DNA of 64,000 nucleotides, from the NCBI RefSeq assembly GCF_030272615.1, contig NC_081407.1:435400730-435464729 (forward strand), written 5' to 3'. Below, one piece after another: positions 46,476 to 58,530 of the stretch; positions within the stretch are counted from its first letter, which is position 1; each line of letters begins with the position of its first letter. The notes under the pieces are model-generated. The model ran no database searches and was not told where the DNA came from. It worked only from the letters and a program-made list of their open reading frames with translations. Position numbers and translations under genes: made by a program. The DNA comes from Cryptomeria japonica. Lineage: Eukaryota; Streptophyta; Pinopsida; Cupressales; Cupressaceae.

Positions 46476-47187
46476 GCTTTGTTTATCTCATTGTGTTTGA
46501 TCATCCTAATCACTAATCGGATCTTGGTCATCATTTTTAGCTTGCATCATCATAATTGTTATTTTGAACTTCTTCATTCTTTGTCATCATCAATTTTTCA
46601 CCTAAGTCAGGGATTAAATCTTTTCATCAAAGACCGATTTATTGATTTGATCAATTGTGTCATCAATCGTATCACACCACTTCAATAAAATCAATCCTTA
46701 TCTTTTGGTTAATCAATTGGTTCTTTAATTCAGTCCTATCAAGTTAATCAAATCAAACGAATCAATCCTTTTTGGTCTCATTTTTCTCAAATCACAATAG
46801 TTTGTATCCTTTATGCAACAAATCATCATCAACTCTTTGACTATATCATGTCTGGATTTTTATCCCTTATTTCATTGTGGTCTTATCACCTTGAGCCAGA
46901 TGTTTCATTCACTCTGATCTATCTTATTTCTTGAGTGTGTCCTCTTAAGTAAATTCAGTGTCATATTGCTTTATTCAGACGTCATCCAATTGTGATTTGT
47001 GTATTTGGTTCCTTAATTGATTTGTCTTTGAATCAGTCATTGTATTCATCTCAAGTCTTTTTCTCATCAGTATTGATCAAATCAAATAATTTATCCAATC
47101 GTTGATTTTAATTTTGTGCTCTCATAATCTTTTCATCTCATCTTGCATTTCATGCCCATCATCACTCGATCTCAATCTTGACAAGCT

Positions 47188-49439
47188 ATGGAACAACAAC
47201 CTTTGCAGTTTGTAGTAGGATTTTTTAAACTTAAAAGGAATCCTGATTCAGGTGTTAGCTCTATCATGTTAGGGAATGTTCAAGTCAATTATGACTTTCT
47301 TTATATAATCATCGCTGATGACACTATGGTCAATCAACCTGATGAGACAAATGTCCAAATCAATACTATTGATTAGTTCCTTTAGAATATTGACAATGCT
47401 CAAATGGTAGATAAAATCATAGAGATGTGTAAGAATCACATCTCTACGAATATGGTTGCTAGTGGCATGACTATCACATCACCTGATGCACTTGTGCCCA
47501 CAAGTCCACAAGAACCCTCTCAACACTAGATGTCCCTCCCATTTCCCTTGGCTTCATTTTAGATCCAGTAGAAAACCCAATTTCCAGTTTCAATAGCGCC
47601 ACAAAGCAACCCATTTACATCCATCATGTGATCACCTATGGATACCCTCACATGTCATCATCAACTATTTTATGCTAATCCATCAGGAATTTCACCACAT
47701 GTATCTTTGGGAGGGAGCATCTATAATGCACTAATCAATGTTCCATCTACACAACTCATCACATCGCTTCCTATGATGGCTCAAATGCCAATGACTTCCA
47801 GTGTAATGCAAGTCATTCCTTTTACTAATCTTATCATTCAACCAATGAATGTGCCTTAAATGCATGCACTATCTTGGACTATGAGAATGCCAAGTTATCT
47901 GCCACCATTTGTCACACAAGCTATGACTGGGGGCATGAATTACACAATGCCATTATCATATGTGCCTCCACCTATCCAATAAACACCACAAGTGGTTAGC
48001 GCCCCACAATATCAACCTCAAGTAACATCGCAACCTATTGTTTCACAATCATGATTTAGTTACTTACAGGCACTGCCTTCATCCATTGTTGTGATGAACA
48101 TTCATTAGTTTCTAGATGGCACTCATTAGAATCCCTCATCACAAAATGCTCAATCTAATGTATATCCTAACTATACTGGGGGTAGTTATCCTCAAGGTAG
48201 TATTCCTTAGTTTCAACAAGTTCCTAATTTACAATATCAACAACAACATACCACATTTCAACAAAATGTTACAACATATTCGCAACCATCTCAATATCAA
48301 CAACCATAGTTTGTCCAAAAATATGTCCCTATCTATCAAAATACGACAAGTTACCAGAATCCACCACAACAAAAAAATTATGTCTTCACACTAAGAGTCA
48401 CAACATGGGCCGTATTATCAATCTACTACGTCGTCTCCCGATTCTTTTCTTGTCAATATCAAATAGGAGGAAATGAAGGCCACTCTCAAAGCACTACAAG
48501 AAAATAGCTCTGAATGGGTCTTCAAATTTGAAGAAATCTATCCTTACCCATTTGACAAGTCCATAATGAGTATCCATTTTCCCAAACACTTTAAAACACT
48601 AAGATTTGACAAATACAAGGGGAAAGGAGATCCATTCCATAAATTCAAAGAGTTCTTTATGACTTGTCATGAGGTGTCATGGTGCAACAACTATCTTTTG
48701 TGATTGTTCCCCACTAGCCTCAGTGGGCCTTCTTTAGAATGGTTTTCCAAATTGCCATTCGACATTATCACTACCTTTGTAGACTTATCTGGGCATTTCG
48801 TGGCTCAGTTCCACTATAATATAGAAAATGATATCTCCATGCTCAACCTATATCAAGCTGAGTAGAAGGGTGGTGAAAGTCTTCTAGATTACATCAAAAG
48901 GTGGAGAGCCCTCGTTGGTTGTCTCCCATATACGATGTTGGACACTCAATTGATTTTCATTTTCATCAATAAGCTCCACCCAAAGATTTCATATCAGATT
49001 TGATTGAATTGTGCAAGCACCTTTAAAGACATCATGCCTAAAAGGTCATCGATAGAATAGGCTTTGATCGACGAAGGATTAAATAAACTCTACAAAGATT
49101 ATTCCAATAAGACTAGTCATGACAAGAAAAAGTATTGGAACAAAAACAAGAACGTTCTTGATGATGAGGTTACTGATTCCAAAATAGTACAAATGATTGT
49201 GGCTAAGAAGACACCACCCCCATAGAAATCATATTCCAATCCTTCTCTGACCATGCATGTCAATTTACCACCTCAATCTTATCAACATCTTCAAGTGCTA
49301 ATGCAAAATGCACAGGCTAATCAAACCAATACAATCACTGTATCTCAAGCTCCTTCCCATCAGGCAGGCTACAATGGCCCACAACGTCAATTCATGCCCA
49401 TGGCAGAACCCCTAGATGTGATCTTCAAATTTATGGAGA
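47188..49439 (+). pseudogene. Tat Gypsy gag, first part
   Basis: Starts at MEQQPLQFVVGFF (47188). A long Gln/Pro/Ser-rich segment with many TAG/TAA at Gln positions (47375-48440) is followed by the conserved retrotransposon gag block (48580-49080): TLRFDKYKGKGDPFHKFKEF, LEWFSKLP and SLLDYIKRWR. The frame breaks at 49439, where Copia B inserted after GGAGA; coding resumes at 57142. Confidence 0.82.
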
Positions 49440-50929
49440 TGTTGGCATTTGGCATTATAACAGACAAGGAGAGATTGTTGGCATTTCAATAAGGATATTG
49501 AGAAGGTTGTTGATGATTATGGATAAAACTGATTAAGGATGTTTACTGTTTTAATATTATTATTTTGTCATTGATGTCAAGTAATTGATTTTCTAATTCA
49601 GTATGATGTTGCCATATCTTGAGAAGTATGATTTGATGAGTATAAAGATGTCAGTAAAAGACACATAAAGAATATGATGAATACGGGGATGAATAAGTTA
49701 TTCAATGGGCAACTATTACCAAGTTAGACAATGATGAGATCATGATGTTTAGATTATTTTGATATCATACATATGTTATTTATTGTAAGGTTAATACTAT
49801 ACTATGTTACCGAGTAAAGAACCTAGTCGGTAAACCCTAAGGTTATTGCTATTGGTTAATGAAGATAGAGTGTCTACCAAGTAAAGTTTAGTATTTACCG
49901 AGTTGTAACTGAGCTGTAACAAAATGCATCAAATGGTTACATGCGTTATTTAATGAAGGGAGCTGATGAGCTGGCTATGATTAAATGATTGGTATGCCGT
50001 GAATGAAGTTTGTTAAAGAATCTATGGCAAAGGAAAATCGACATGAAGATCTATAGCTTAGATTGAACCGCAATACCCTAGCACAAGTTCCAAGGCGGGG
50101 TAAAACATTTTTCAGATCTAAGGATACATTGAACCTGGTCAAAGTTTGAAGATCTGATGGCTATGATTGATCATGGGAAATGTGATCAAGGAGATTAAGC
50201 GGTTGGCAATTGTTTATAAATAGGGAACTGTTGATAAACAATGTATGCGGGCAAGTGTATGCACAAGGATGCTACAAAGTGATTACCGAGCACAAAAGCT
50301 TGAAGATTTGTTTTGAATAAAAGAGTATAGAGCCCAACATATGGACAAGATTAGTTCTATGTCTATATTGTATTGAGAAAATAAGAATCTGCTTTAGCAT
50401 TTTAGATGTGAAGTTGCAAATAGATTTTTATTACTGTTATTTTGTGAAGTAACAGAAAATCACTTAAGCGAGTGGACTTAACAGTCTTATTTGTAAAACC
50501 CTCTAGCAAGGTGAAATTCTGATTGAGTGTTTGAAATCCTTTAACAAGGTCACTTCTAACAAGGTGAAGATCATAACAGATCTAAGGGAAATCCCTTAAC
50601 CAGGTCACATCTAGCAATGTGTTTGTAATCTTTAACAGGATTTGCTTTTAACCGAGCATACTCTAGAAGAGTATATTTCTTAGTGGGTCCGAAATCCCAC
50701 AGTGGTTTTTCCCTATTTGGGTTTCCACATTGAATCTGGTGTTATGAAGTTTATGATGTTTATATGCTTTTGAGTTTGCATGTTTAACAATTTTGGTTAT
50801 ATCACTAAAGTATATGTTACCGAGGTTGAATCTGATGTTTTTATGGAAGATTAAGTTTGTATGATTCACCCCCCCCCCTCATCTTATCAACTTGGCATCT
50901 GTACTTAACATTAAGTATAAGAACTATCA
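49440..50929 (+). repeat. 5' LTR of Copia B
   Basis: 1,490 bp, TGTTGGCATTTGG..ACTATCA. TATA motif TATAAATA at 50215-50222. C10 tract at 50869-50878. It lacks two short segments (about 20-23 bp each) that the 3' LTR has. Confidence 0.95.
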
Positions 50930-50931
50930 AT

Positions 50932-50943
50932 TGGTATCAGAGC
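50932..50943 (+). other. Primer-binding site of Copia B
   Basis: Perfect TGGTATCAGAGC, complementary to the 3' end of initiator tRNA-Met, two bases after the 5' LTR. Confidence 0.95.
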
Positions 50944-50993
50944 TTTGGACTCCCAAAGAAAAGTTTAAAGGTACTTGAGGCAAAGATCCAAAG

Positions 50994-51920
50994 ATGTATA
51001 AGAGGGATGCACTGAAGCTGAACAAGTCAAGTTTCTCTACATGGCAGAAAAGGATGAAGCTGCACCTATTAGGAGTTGGAGAATATGTTGTATATTATCT
51101 GGAGAATGATTTCATTACATCGAGCACCTATCCATTAACAATGGAAGAGATAAAGGCAAAGCAAGAACATATCGAAGCAATGATTGAAATAACATCTGCA
51201 TTGACCGACTTAGAGTTTAATGATCTAGAAGGCTGCAATGATGCAAAGGCAATGTGGGACAAGCTCATAACTGTATATGGCGGTGATGAACATGTTCAAA
51301 GAGAAAAAGTGGACAGTCTAAGAGGGCAACTTGAATCTATGAGGATGAATGAAGGTGAGAACATAACTCAGTACAGTACAAGACTAAAGGAGATTGTCAA
51401 TCAAATCAAAGGAGCAAGTGGAACCATTGAAGAAAAGGATATAACAAGTAAGTTGTTAAGAACCCTTCTACCAGCTTATGCAATCAGAGTCTCTGCAATC
51501 AATGAATTAAGGTTTGTACCCAATATGCCAGCTTCTTTAGATGATAATATTGGTAAGCTACATGCATTTGAGTTAAGTAATTTTGATAACAGTGGGTCAT
51601 CAGTAAATAACGTTGAATCTGCATTTAGTTCTTTTCATCTTGATGAATCTAATAATTACAATGAAAAAAAGTATAAGTACTCTGAAGGAGATCACAATGG
51701 AGCAAGTGAAAGATTTTGCAAGAACACGGAGGAAGTACACAAATTGTATGAGGAAATCTGAAAGCAAGAAGAGTTTGAAGCACTATTAGCCAAAAGGTTA
51801 CCAAGAGGCAAAGGTAAGTATAAAGGAAAACTACCTTTGAAATGTTTCAATTGTGATAAGATAGGACACATGGCTTCTAACTATCCTGACAAAGATTTTA
51901 CTGAAAAGAGAGATTACCGA
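50994..51920 (+). pseudogene. Copia B gag
   Basis: Starts at the ATG at 50994 (MYKRDALKLNKSSF) and is open for 255 residues with the UBN2-type copia gag fold pattern (WQKRMKLHL, LEGCNDAKAMW, QYSTRLKEIVNQ). TGA at 51759 replaces the Lys seen in element A (EEIKKQEE). The frame continues to a zinc knuckle CFNC-x4-H-x4-Y (about 51841), in which the last Cys is Tyr, as in element A. Confidence 0.93.
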
Positions 51921-53118
51921 GATGATAGATAGAAGGATAATCATTACAGAAGGATACCGAGACTTCAGAAGAAGAGATAGAAAGTCATGCTTAATAGCTG
52001 ATGAGGAATCCAATGATGATAAATTAGATGAAACTGATACAGAGGAAGTAGCTTATGTGGCTATCAAAGATGGATCAGATGAAGAAAGGTATGAAGAAAA
52101 AGCCCTAATATCTCACATAAATACTAATGATTCTTGGATCATAGATAGGGGATGCTCACATCACATGACTAGTGATAAACACAAGTTTGTTATGTTAGAA
52201 GATTATGATGGAGGCTATGTAAGATTTGGTAATGATGCACCATGTCCAGTAAGAGGTGAAGGATCCATAACACTTCTTGACAATGCAAAGTGCAATGATG
52301 TTTATTGGGTTGAAGGTTTGAAATACAATTTGTTGAGTGTAGCACAGCTAAATAATACAGGATACCGAATAGAATTTCAGAAAGGAATTGTCAAAGTTCA
52401 TGACAAGAATGGAAAGTTAGCTGCTACTGAGATACAAACAAAAGGTAACACATTTCACCTTGACTCAACTCGGAATAAGTGTCTTTATGCAAAGATAGAT
52501 GATACTTGGTTATGGCATAAAAGGTTTTATCATGCAAATTTTGATAATCTGATCAAAATAAATAAGAAGCACCGAGTAAGAGGTCTACCGAGTTTGGAAA
52601 AGCCTGAGAATGCTATGTGCCGAGGATGGCAGATGGGTAAAATGACAAGATCAAGCTTTACAAGTAAGTCTTACACTTCTAAGGGAATTTTAGATCTTGT
52701 GCACACATATCTTTGTGGTCCTATGAAAGTTCAAAGTTATTATGGTGATAAATATTTCATATTATTTGTGGATGATTACTCAAAGATGATGTCAGTTATG
52801 TTTTTAAAAGAAAAATCAGAAGCTTTTCAAATGTTTAAATGGTACAAGGCAAGAGTTGAAAATGAAACAGGAAGACAACTGAAATGTCTTAGATCAGATA
52901 GAGGAGGAGAGTTCACATCTGATGAGTTCAAATTATTCTACAATGATCATGGTATTAAAAGACAAGTCTCTGCACTGAGAAATCCACAACAAAATAGAAT
53001 AACTGAGAGAAGAAACAGATCTATTGTGGATTGTGCTAGAACCCTGATGATTGAAAAGAAAGTGCCACAAACATTTTGGAGAGAAGCAATAAGCACAACA
53101 GTTTACACCCTGAACTGA
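51921..53118 (+). pseudogene. Copia B protease and integrase
   Basis: TAG at 51930 (Gln in A) and a +1 shift near 51950 separate this from gag; the frame is then open from about 51955 to 53118. Protease reads WIIDRGCSHHM, with the catalytic DSG changed to DRG. The integrase zinc finger has MCRGWQMGK, so one zinc-binding Cys is Trp. The first catalytic Asp is Tyr (VHTYLCGP); the second (RSDRGGEF) and the Glu (RITERRNRS) remain. TGA at 53116 stands where A has Arg (CGA), a C-to-T change at a CpG. This copy could not integrate by itself. Confidence 0.93.
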
Positions 53119-55178
53119 GTACAACTGAAGAAAGGAACTTTGAAAACATCATATGAAATCTGGTATGACAAGAAACCTAATGTAAGTTATTTTAAAATCT
53201 TTGGAAGTAGATGCTATGTACACAAAGATGATAGAAATGGCAAGTTTGATCAGAAAAGTGAAGAAGGAACATTTCTTGGTTATTCTTCTAGAAGCAAAGC
53301 ATTTAAATGTCTGATCAAATCATCTAAAAAAATAGTAGAAAGTGCAAATGTGACAATTGATGAATTTGCAGAAAGAAATGATGAAGAAAATTCCAAGGAA
53401 CCAGAAGACTATGATGAATTTCTCTACGTTCAACCGACAAGTCTTACCGAGAAAACTGTTGAAGAAAATAAAGAGAATATCCAGTTACCGAGTGATGAAG
53501 AAGATCATATAGAGCCTACCAAGCCTGTATTAGCCAAATATGTCAGAAGACATCATGCACCAAGTCAGATTATAGGTGATAAGGATGATCCAGTGATGAC
53601 AAGGAACAAACTGAGACAGAACACATGTCTAATATTTGAATTTGAACCAAGAATAGTGAAAGAGGCATTTAACAATGAAGATTGGATAAATGCTATGAAA
53701 AAAGAAATTGATCAAATCAAGAAGAATGACACATGGACACTGGTCCCAAGACCGAAGGACAAAAATGTAATCGGTACAAAGTGGATTTTCAGAAAAAAGC
53801 TGAATGAAAAAGGAGAGGTCATTCAAAATAAAGCAAGACTAGTTTGCAAAGGTTATGCCCAAGAAGAAGGAATTGATTATGGTGAAACTTTTGCACCTGT
53901 AGCAAGACTTAAAGGAGTAAGAACATTGTTGGCATATGCTGCTTACAAGAATTTCAAGGTATATCAAATGGATGTCAAATCTACATTTCTGAATGGTATA
54001 TTAGAAGAAGAAGTTTTTATTGAACAACTTGAAGCATTTGTTGAAGACAATAATAAAGATCAGGTATGTGAATTGAACAAAGCTTTATATGGTCTGAAAC
54101 AAGCACCTAGAGCATGGTATGAAAGATTGCACTCTTATTTGATTAAGATTGGTTTTATAAGGACAAGTGAGAACAACAACATGTACAGGAAGAATGATGA
54201 AAATGGAATACTGATCTCAGCCATATTTGTTGATGATATTATATTTTGTGGAAATGACTCTTTATGCAAGAACTTTGGAAATAAAATGAGAAAAGAATTT
54301 GAGATGTCATTAATCAGTGAGATAAAGTATTTTATAGGTTTACAGATACTGCAAATGAAAAATGAGATTTTCATTACTCAATCCAAGTACATAAAGGAAA
54401 TCTTGAAGAAATTTGGAATGGAGGATTCAAAACTAGTAAGTACTCCTATGACTACCAACTGTAAATTATCAAAGAATGATGAATCTGCATCTGTTGATGA
54501 GACACTTTATCGATCCATGATTGGAAAGTTGCAATATGTTGTTCACAGCAAGCCAGACATAGCACATGTAGTAGGTATAGTTGCAAGATTCTCTGTAGAT
54601 CCCAAGGAAACACACATGACAGCAATCAAGAGAATTTTTAGATACTTGAAAGGCACTGAGGATTATGGCTTAGTATATCAGAAAAGAAATGATTCTAATT
54701 TAAAAGTTTATACTGATGCTGATTGGGTAGGCAACATTGATGATAGAAAAAGCACAAGTGGAGGAGCTTTTTTTTAGGAGAAAGACTAGTAAGTTGGCTT
54801 AGCAAGAAACAAGGATGTGTTTCACAGTCAACAGTAGAAGCTGAATATGTTGCTGCAGCATTAAATTGTACCAACATAGCATGGATCAAACAACTATTGG
54901 ATGGTATAAATGAGAAAGTTATCGAGCCAGTAACTATATTCTGTGACAATACTAGTGCCACTAACATTTCAAAGAATCCTGTTATGCACTCTAAGACAAA
55001 GCACATCTCTATCAAATATCATTATCTTAGAGAAGAAGCTCAAGAGAAGAAAGTGGTGTGGGAGTATGTTAGCACAAAGGAACAAATAGCAGATATCTTC
55101 ACCAAGTCACTGCCGAGGGACACTTTTGAGTATCTCAGAAGTAAGTTAGGGGTCCTACCCCTATCTTCCATTCACTGA
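53119..55178 (+). pseudogene. Copia B reverse transcriptase and RNase H
   Basis: The frame continues directly after the stop at 53116 and stays open to 54777. RT motifs: WTLVPRPKDKNVIGTKW, YQMDVKSTFLNG, LYGLKQAPRAWYERL and catalytic FVDDIIF. RNase H begins with YTDADWVGN. One T is missing from a poly-T run (8 T at 54767-54774; 9 are needed to keep frame), which shifts the frame before GERLVSWL. The remaining RNase H (CDNTSATN, KHISIKYHYL) ends at 55178 with GVLPLSSIH. Confidence 0.94.
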
Positions 55179-55587
55179 CCGAGTTTGGTGAAAGCATCAA
55201 TTCGATGACTCTACAAAATATCTTTTAGATGTTGATGCTGATTTACACACTTTAGGAGGTTTTCTAAAGGTGTGCAGGAAACAATATAGGAAACAAGAAT
55301 TGAAGACAAAATGCTCTAACCGAGACTAAGTTGATACATCACAACAAGAAATCACTTCATACAGGAAGAAATTATGTTTTAGTTCTTTACTTTTTGGCAT
55401 TGTTGTCAAAGGGGGAGAAGACTAGAGAAGAATGGAGAAGATTGAAGAAAAGAAAGACTGAGAAAAGAGGAGAAGTATAATGTATGGGGGAGAAGACTGA
55501 TGATAGGGGGAGAGCATTTCAACATTTCAGAATCTTACAGCAATCCGAATCAATTAGGTCAAATCAATTGGTTTTGCCATCAATGCC
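55179..55587 (+). other. 3' untranslated region of Copia B
   Basis: About 410 bp between the end of RNase H and the PPT, rich in GGGGGAGAAGACT-type purine repeats (55410-55510). The matching stretch in element A is 24012-24443. No gene. Confidence 0.8.
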
Positions 55588-55598
55588 AAAGGGGGAGA
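55588..55598 (+). other. Polypurine tract of Copia B
   Basis: AAAGGGGGAGA, one base before the 3' LTR. Confidence 0.92.
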
Positions 55599-55599
55599 T

Positions 55600-57136
55600 T
55601 GTTGGCATTTGGCATTATAACAGACAAGGAGAGATTGTTGGCATTTCAATAAGGATATTGAGAAGGTTGTTGATGATTATGGATAAAACTGATTAAGGAT
55701 GTTTATTGTCTTAATATTATTATTTTGTCATTGATGTCAAGAAATTGATTTTCTAATTCAGTATGATGTTGCCATATCTTGAGAAGTATGATTTGATGAG
55801 TATAAAGATGTCGGTAAAAGACATAGAAAGAATATGATGAATAAGGGGATGCATAAGTTATTCAATGGGCAACTATTACCAAGTTAGACAATGATGAGAT
55901 CATGATGTTTAGATTATTTTGATATCATACATATGTTATTTATTTTAAGGTTAATACTATACTATGTTACCGAGCAAAGTACCTAGTCGGTAAACCCTAA
56001 AGAACCTAGTCGGTAAACCCTAAGGTTATCGCTATCGATTAATGAAGATAGAGTGTCTATCGAGTAAAGTTTAGTATTTACCAAGTTGTAACCAAGTTGC
56101 AATAGAATGCATCAAATGGTTACATGTGTTATTTAATGAAGGGAGCTGATGAGCTGGCTATGATTAAATGATTGGTATGCCGTGAATGAAGTTTTTTAAA
56201 GAATCTATGGCAAAGGAAAATTGGCATGAAGATCTACAGCTTAGATTGAACCACAATACCCTAGCACAAGTTCCAAGAAATGTATGCAAGTTCCAAGGCA
56301 GGGTAAAACATTTTTCAGATTGAAGGATACATTGAACTTGGTCAAAGTTTGAAGATCTCATGGCTATGATTGATCATGGGAAATATGATCAAGGAGATTA
56401 AGCGGTTGGCAAATGTTTATAAATAGGGAATTGTTGATAAACAATGTATGTGGGCAAGTGTATGCACAGGGATGCTACATAGTGATTACCGAGCATAGAA
56501 GCTTGAAGATCTATTTTGAATAACAGAGTATAGAGCCCAGCAGATGGACAAGATTAGTTCTATGTCTATATTCTATTGAGCAAATAAGAATATGCTTTAG
56601 CAGTTTAGATGTGAAGTTGCAGATAGATTTTTATTACTGTTATTTTGTGAAGTAACAAAAAATCTCTTAACCGAGTGGACTTAACAATCTTATTTGTAAA
56701 ACCCTCTAGCAAGGTGACATTCTGATTGAGTGTTTGAAATCCTTTAACAAGGCCACTTCTAACAAGGTGAAGATCCTAACAGATTTGAGGGAAATCCCTT
56801 AACCAGGTCACATCTAGCAATTTGTTTGTAATCTTTAATAGGATTTTCTTTTAACCGAGTATACTCTAGAAGAGTATATTTCTTAGTGGGTCCGAAATCC
56901 CATAGTGGTTTTTCCCTATTTGGGTTTCCACGTTAAATCTAGTTTTATGAGGTTTATGATGTTTATATGCTTTTGAGTTTGCATGTTTAACAATTTTGGT
57001 TATATCACTGAAGTATATGTTACCGAGGTTGAATCTGATGTTTTTATGGAAGATTAAGTTTGTATGACTCACCCCCCCCCCCCTCTCATCTTATCAGCTT
57101 GGCATCTATACTTCACATTAAGTATCAGAACTATCA
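55600..57136 (+). repeat. 3' LTR of Copia B
   Basis: 1,537 bp. TATA motif at 56418-56425. C12 tract at 57072-57083. It has a duplicated CCTAGTCGGTAAACCCTAA (55981-56023) and an extra AGTTCCAAGAAATGTATGCA (about 56271) absent from the 5' LTR; both features are shared with the solo LTR. Confidence 0.95.
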
Positions 57137-57141
57137 GGAGA

Positions 57142-57475
57142 AACATAACATGATAGTGTATCCATAAACATCACCACTTGATGAGTCCAAACCTAAGCCA
57201 AACTGGTACAAAGATAATGAATATTGTTCCTATTATTGCATCCAAGGTCATTATACGAACAATCATGATATGAACAAGTGTATGAAACTTAAACACCTAG
57301 TTTGGGACCTTATTGACCAGGGTAAAATTGTTGTTAATCCTACCATAGGTAAGTCACCCAATACTAACCTCGGTATGTACAATAATTCCCTTCCTAAGCA
57401 TCAGGGAGAGGCAAGAACGTCCAATGTTAATCAAAGTCATACTACAAATAACATTAAGTAAAATAATGTACCCTT
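57142..57475 (+). pseudogene. Tat Gypsy gag, C-terminal zinc-knuckle region
   Basis: Coding resumes after Copia B: SKPKPNWYKDNEYCSYYC, GHYTNNHDMNKC and LIDQGKIVVNP. The Cys/His pattern is the usual gag end of these elements, which binds element RNA. One stop lies near 57171. Confidence 0.75.
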
Positions 57476-57519
57476 CTATTATGGTCCTATATATGTAAGG
57501 TTACATTACTCAGGCAAAA

Positions 57520-58530
57520 GATCATGTCAATATTATTTGTGTCAAAGGAGTTGGTACTAAATGTGTTGTGACCACTAGGAGAGCTCGTATGTCAGCCCTT
57601 GGGGCTCCCATATCCAATGCTACCCTAGCCACATCTGTATCTACGCAATACAATATCCTCGAGCATCTAAGGAAAAATCTTGCATAGATCTCCATCTTGG
57701 ATTTGTTAAAAGCCTCACCTACTCATCAAGAAATCCTCACACAAACATTACAAGGGGCTTGTGTTCCTTGCGACATACACCCTATGCATTTCCAAGCCAT
57801 GTTAGCCCATCTATCTTCCACTTACCATCTCAGTTTCACTCAATCTGATGCTATGGTCCCAAATCTTTACCATATCTATTTGCTTAATATTGAATCCATC
57901 GTTAAATAATACAAAGTGAAATGAGTTTTGATGTATAATGGTTCTACCATGAATCCTTGTACGTTGAAATTTGTTACTCAAGTGGGGTACATTGTTGCGG
58001 ATATGCACAATCAATGAATTACCATCAAAGCATATGACAATGCTGAAAGTTCAATAGGAATGATCAATCTCCTAATTCTAGTGGGCCTGATGACATAGAG
58101 CACCTTGTGCCACTTTGTTGATCTTGATCTACCATTCAATATCCTGCTTGGTCACTCATGGATCTATGCCATACAGGTCATACCTTCCACTTACCACCAA
58201 TGCCTCAAGTTTCTATTTCAAGGATGTGAAATTGCAATCTGTGGTGATGCTCAACTATTTGAGTATTGTTGTTCTCTCAAGGCTTCATCTCCATATTCCC
58301 ATCATTGCCTAGGAATGAAGAGTGGAACCTCATCTACAACTCCATATTCCTCATATGTTGACCCTAATGCCATACTCGTTGTGGCCAAGGAGAAAAATTC
58401 CATTCCATCCTCATTTTCCCAACTCAAGATCAATGACGTTGGTTGTGGCGAATATGCCCTACATGGTACCTTTATAGAGGGTGCCTTAACTTTAGATCCA
58501 CATGCTCACGAGAAGCCCACCAAAGAGTAG
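57520..58530 (+). pseudogene. Tat Gypsy aspartic protease
   Basis: The active-site region at about 57928 reads VLMYNGSTMNPCTLKF. The family has D-x-G-S here, so the catalytic Asp is lost. The second landmark PFNILLGHSWIYAIQVIPSTYHQCLKF (58135-58215) is clear. A 141-residue open stretch (58105-58530) follows stops at about 57686, 57906 and 58016. It would have cleaved the polyprotein. Confidence 0.78.

Larger units (their letters stand above)
42891..47187. other. Non-coding 5' region of the Gypsy element (probable LTR and leader)
   Basis: About 4.3 kb with no supported gene. It includes an AT-rich TTAATTAATT block (43370-43640), repeated ATTTTGCAT/TTTCACATTC words (44170-44930), a TATA-like TATATAAATA (45413-45422) in a GC-richer segment, and a 98-bp tandem repeat (46120-46475). 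By position it should hold the 5' LTR and leader of the Tat element. TTTGGTGTCAAAAGAA near 45964 could be a decayed PBS (TGGCGCC becoming TGGTGTC), but this is weak. Confidence 0.4.
49440..57136 (+). mobile_element. Ty1/Copia element B, complete with TSD GGAGA
   Basis: A complete structure inserted in the Gypsy gag: 5' LTR 49440-50929, PBS, gag, pol, PPT and 3' LTR 55600-57136. GGAGA at 49435-49439 and 57137-57141 is a perfect 5-bp TSD. It is of the same family as element A and in the opposite orientation. Two gag stops, one frameshift before protease, one stop in integrase and one frameshift in RNase H make it defective. Confidence 0.96.

Noticed and set aside
48491-48503. CACTACAAGAAAA, identical to a CACTA-transposon terminus
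   Set aside because: It lies within the Gypsy gag frame (LKALQENS) with no inverted partner or TSD; chance match.
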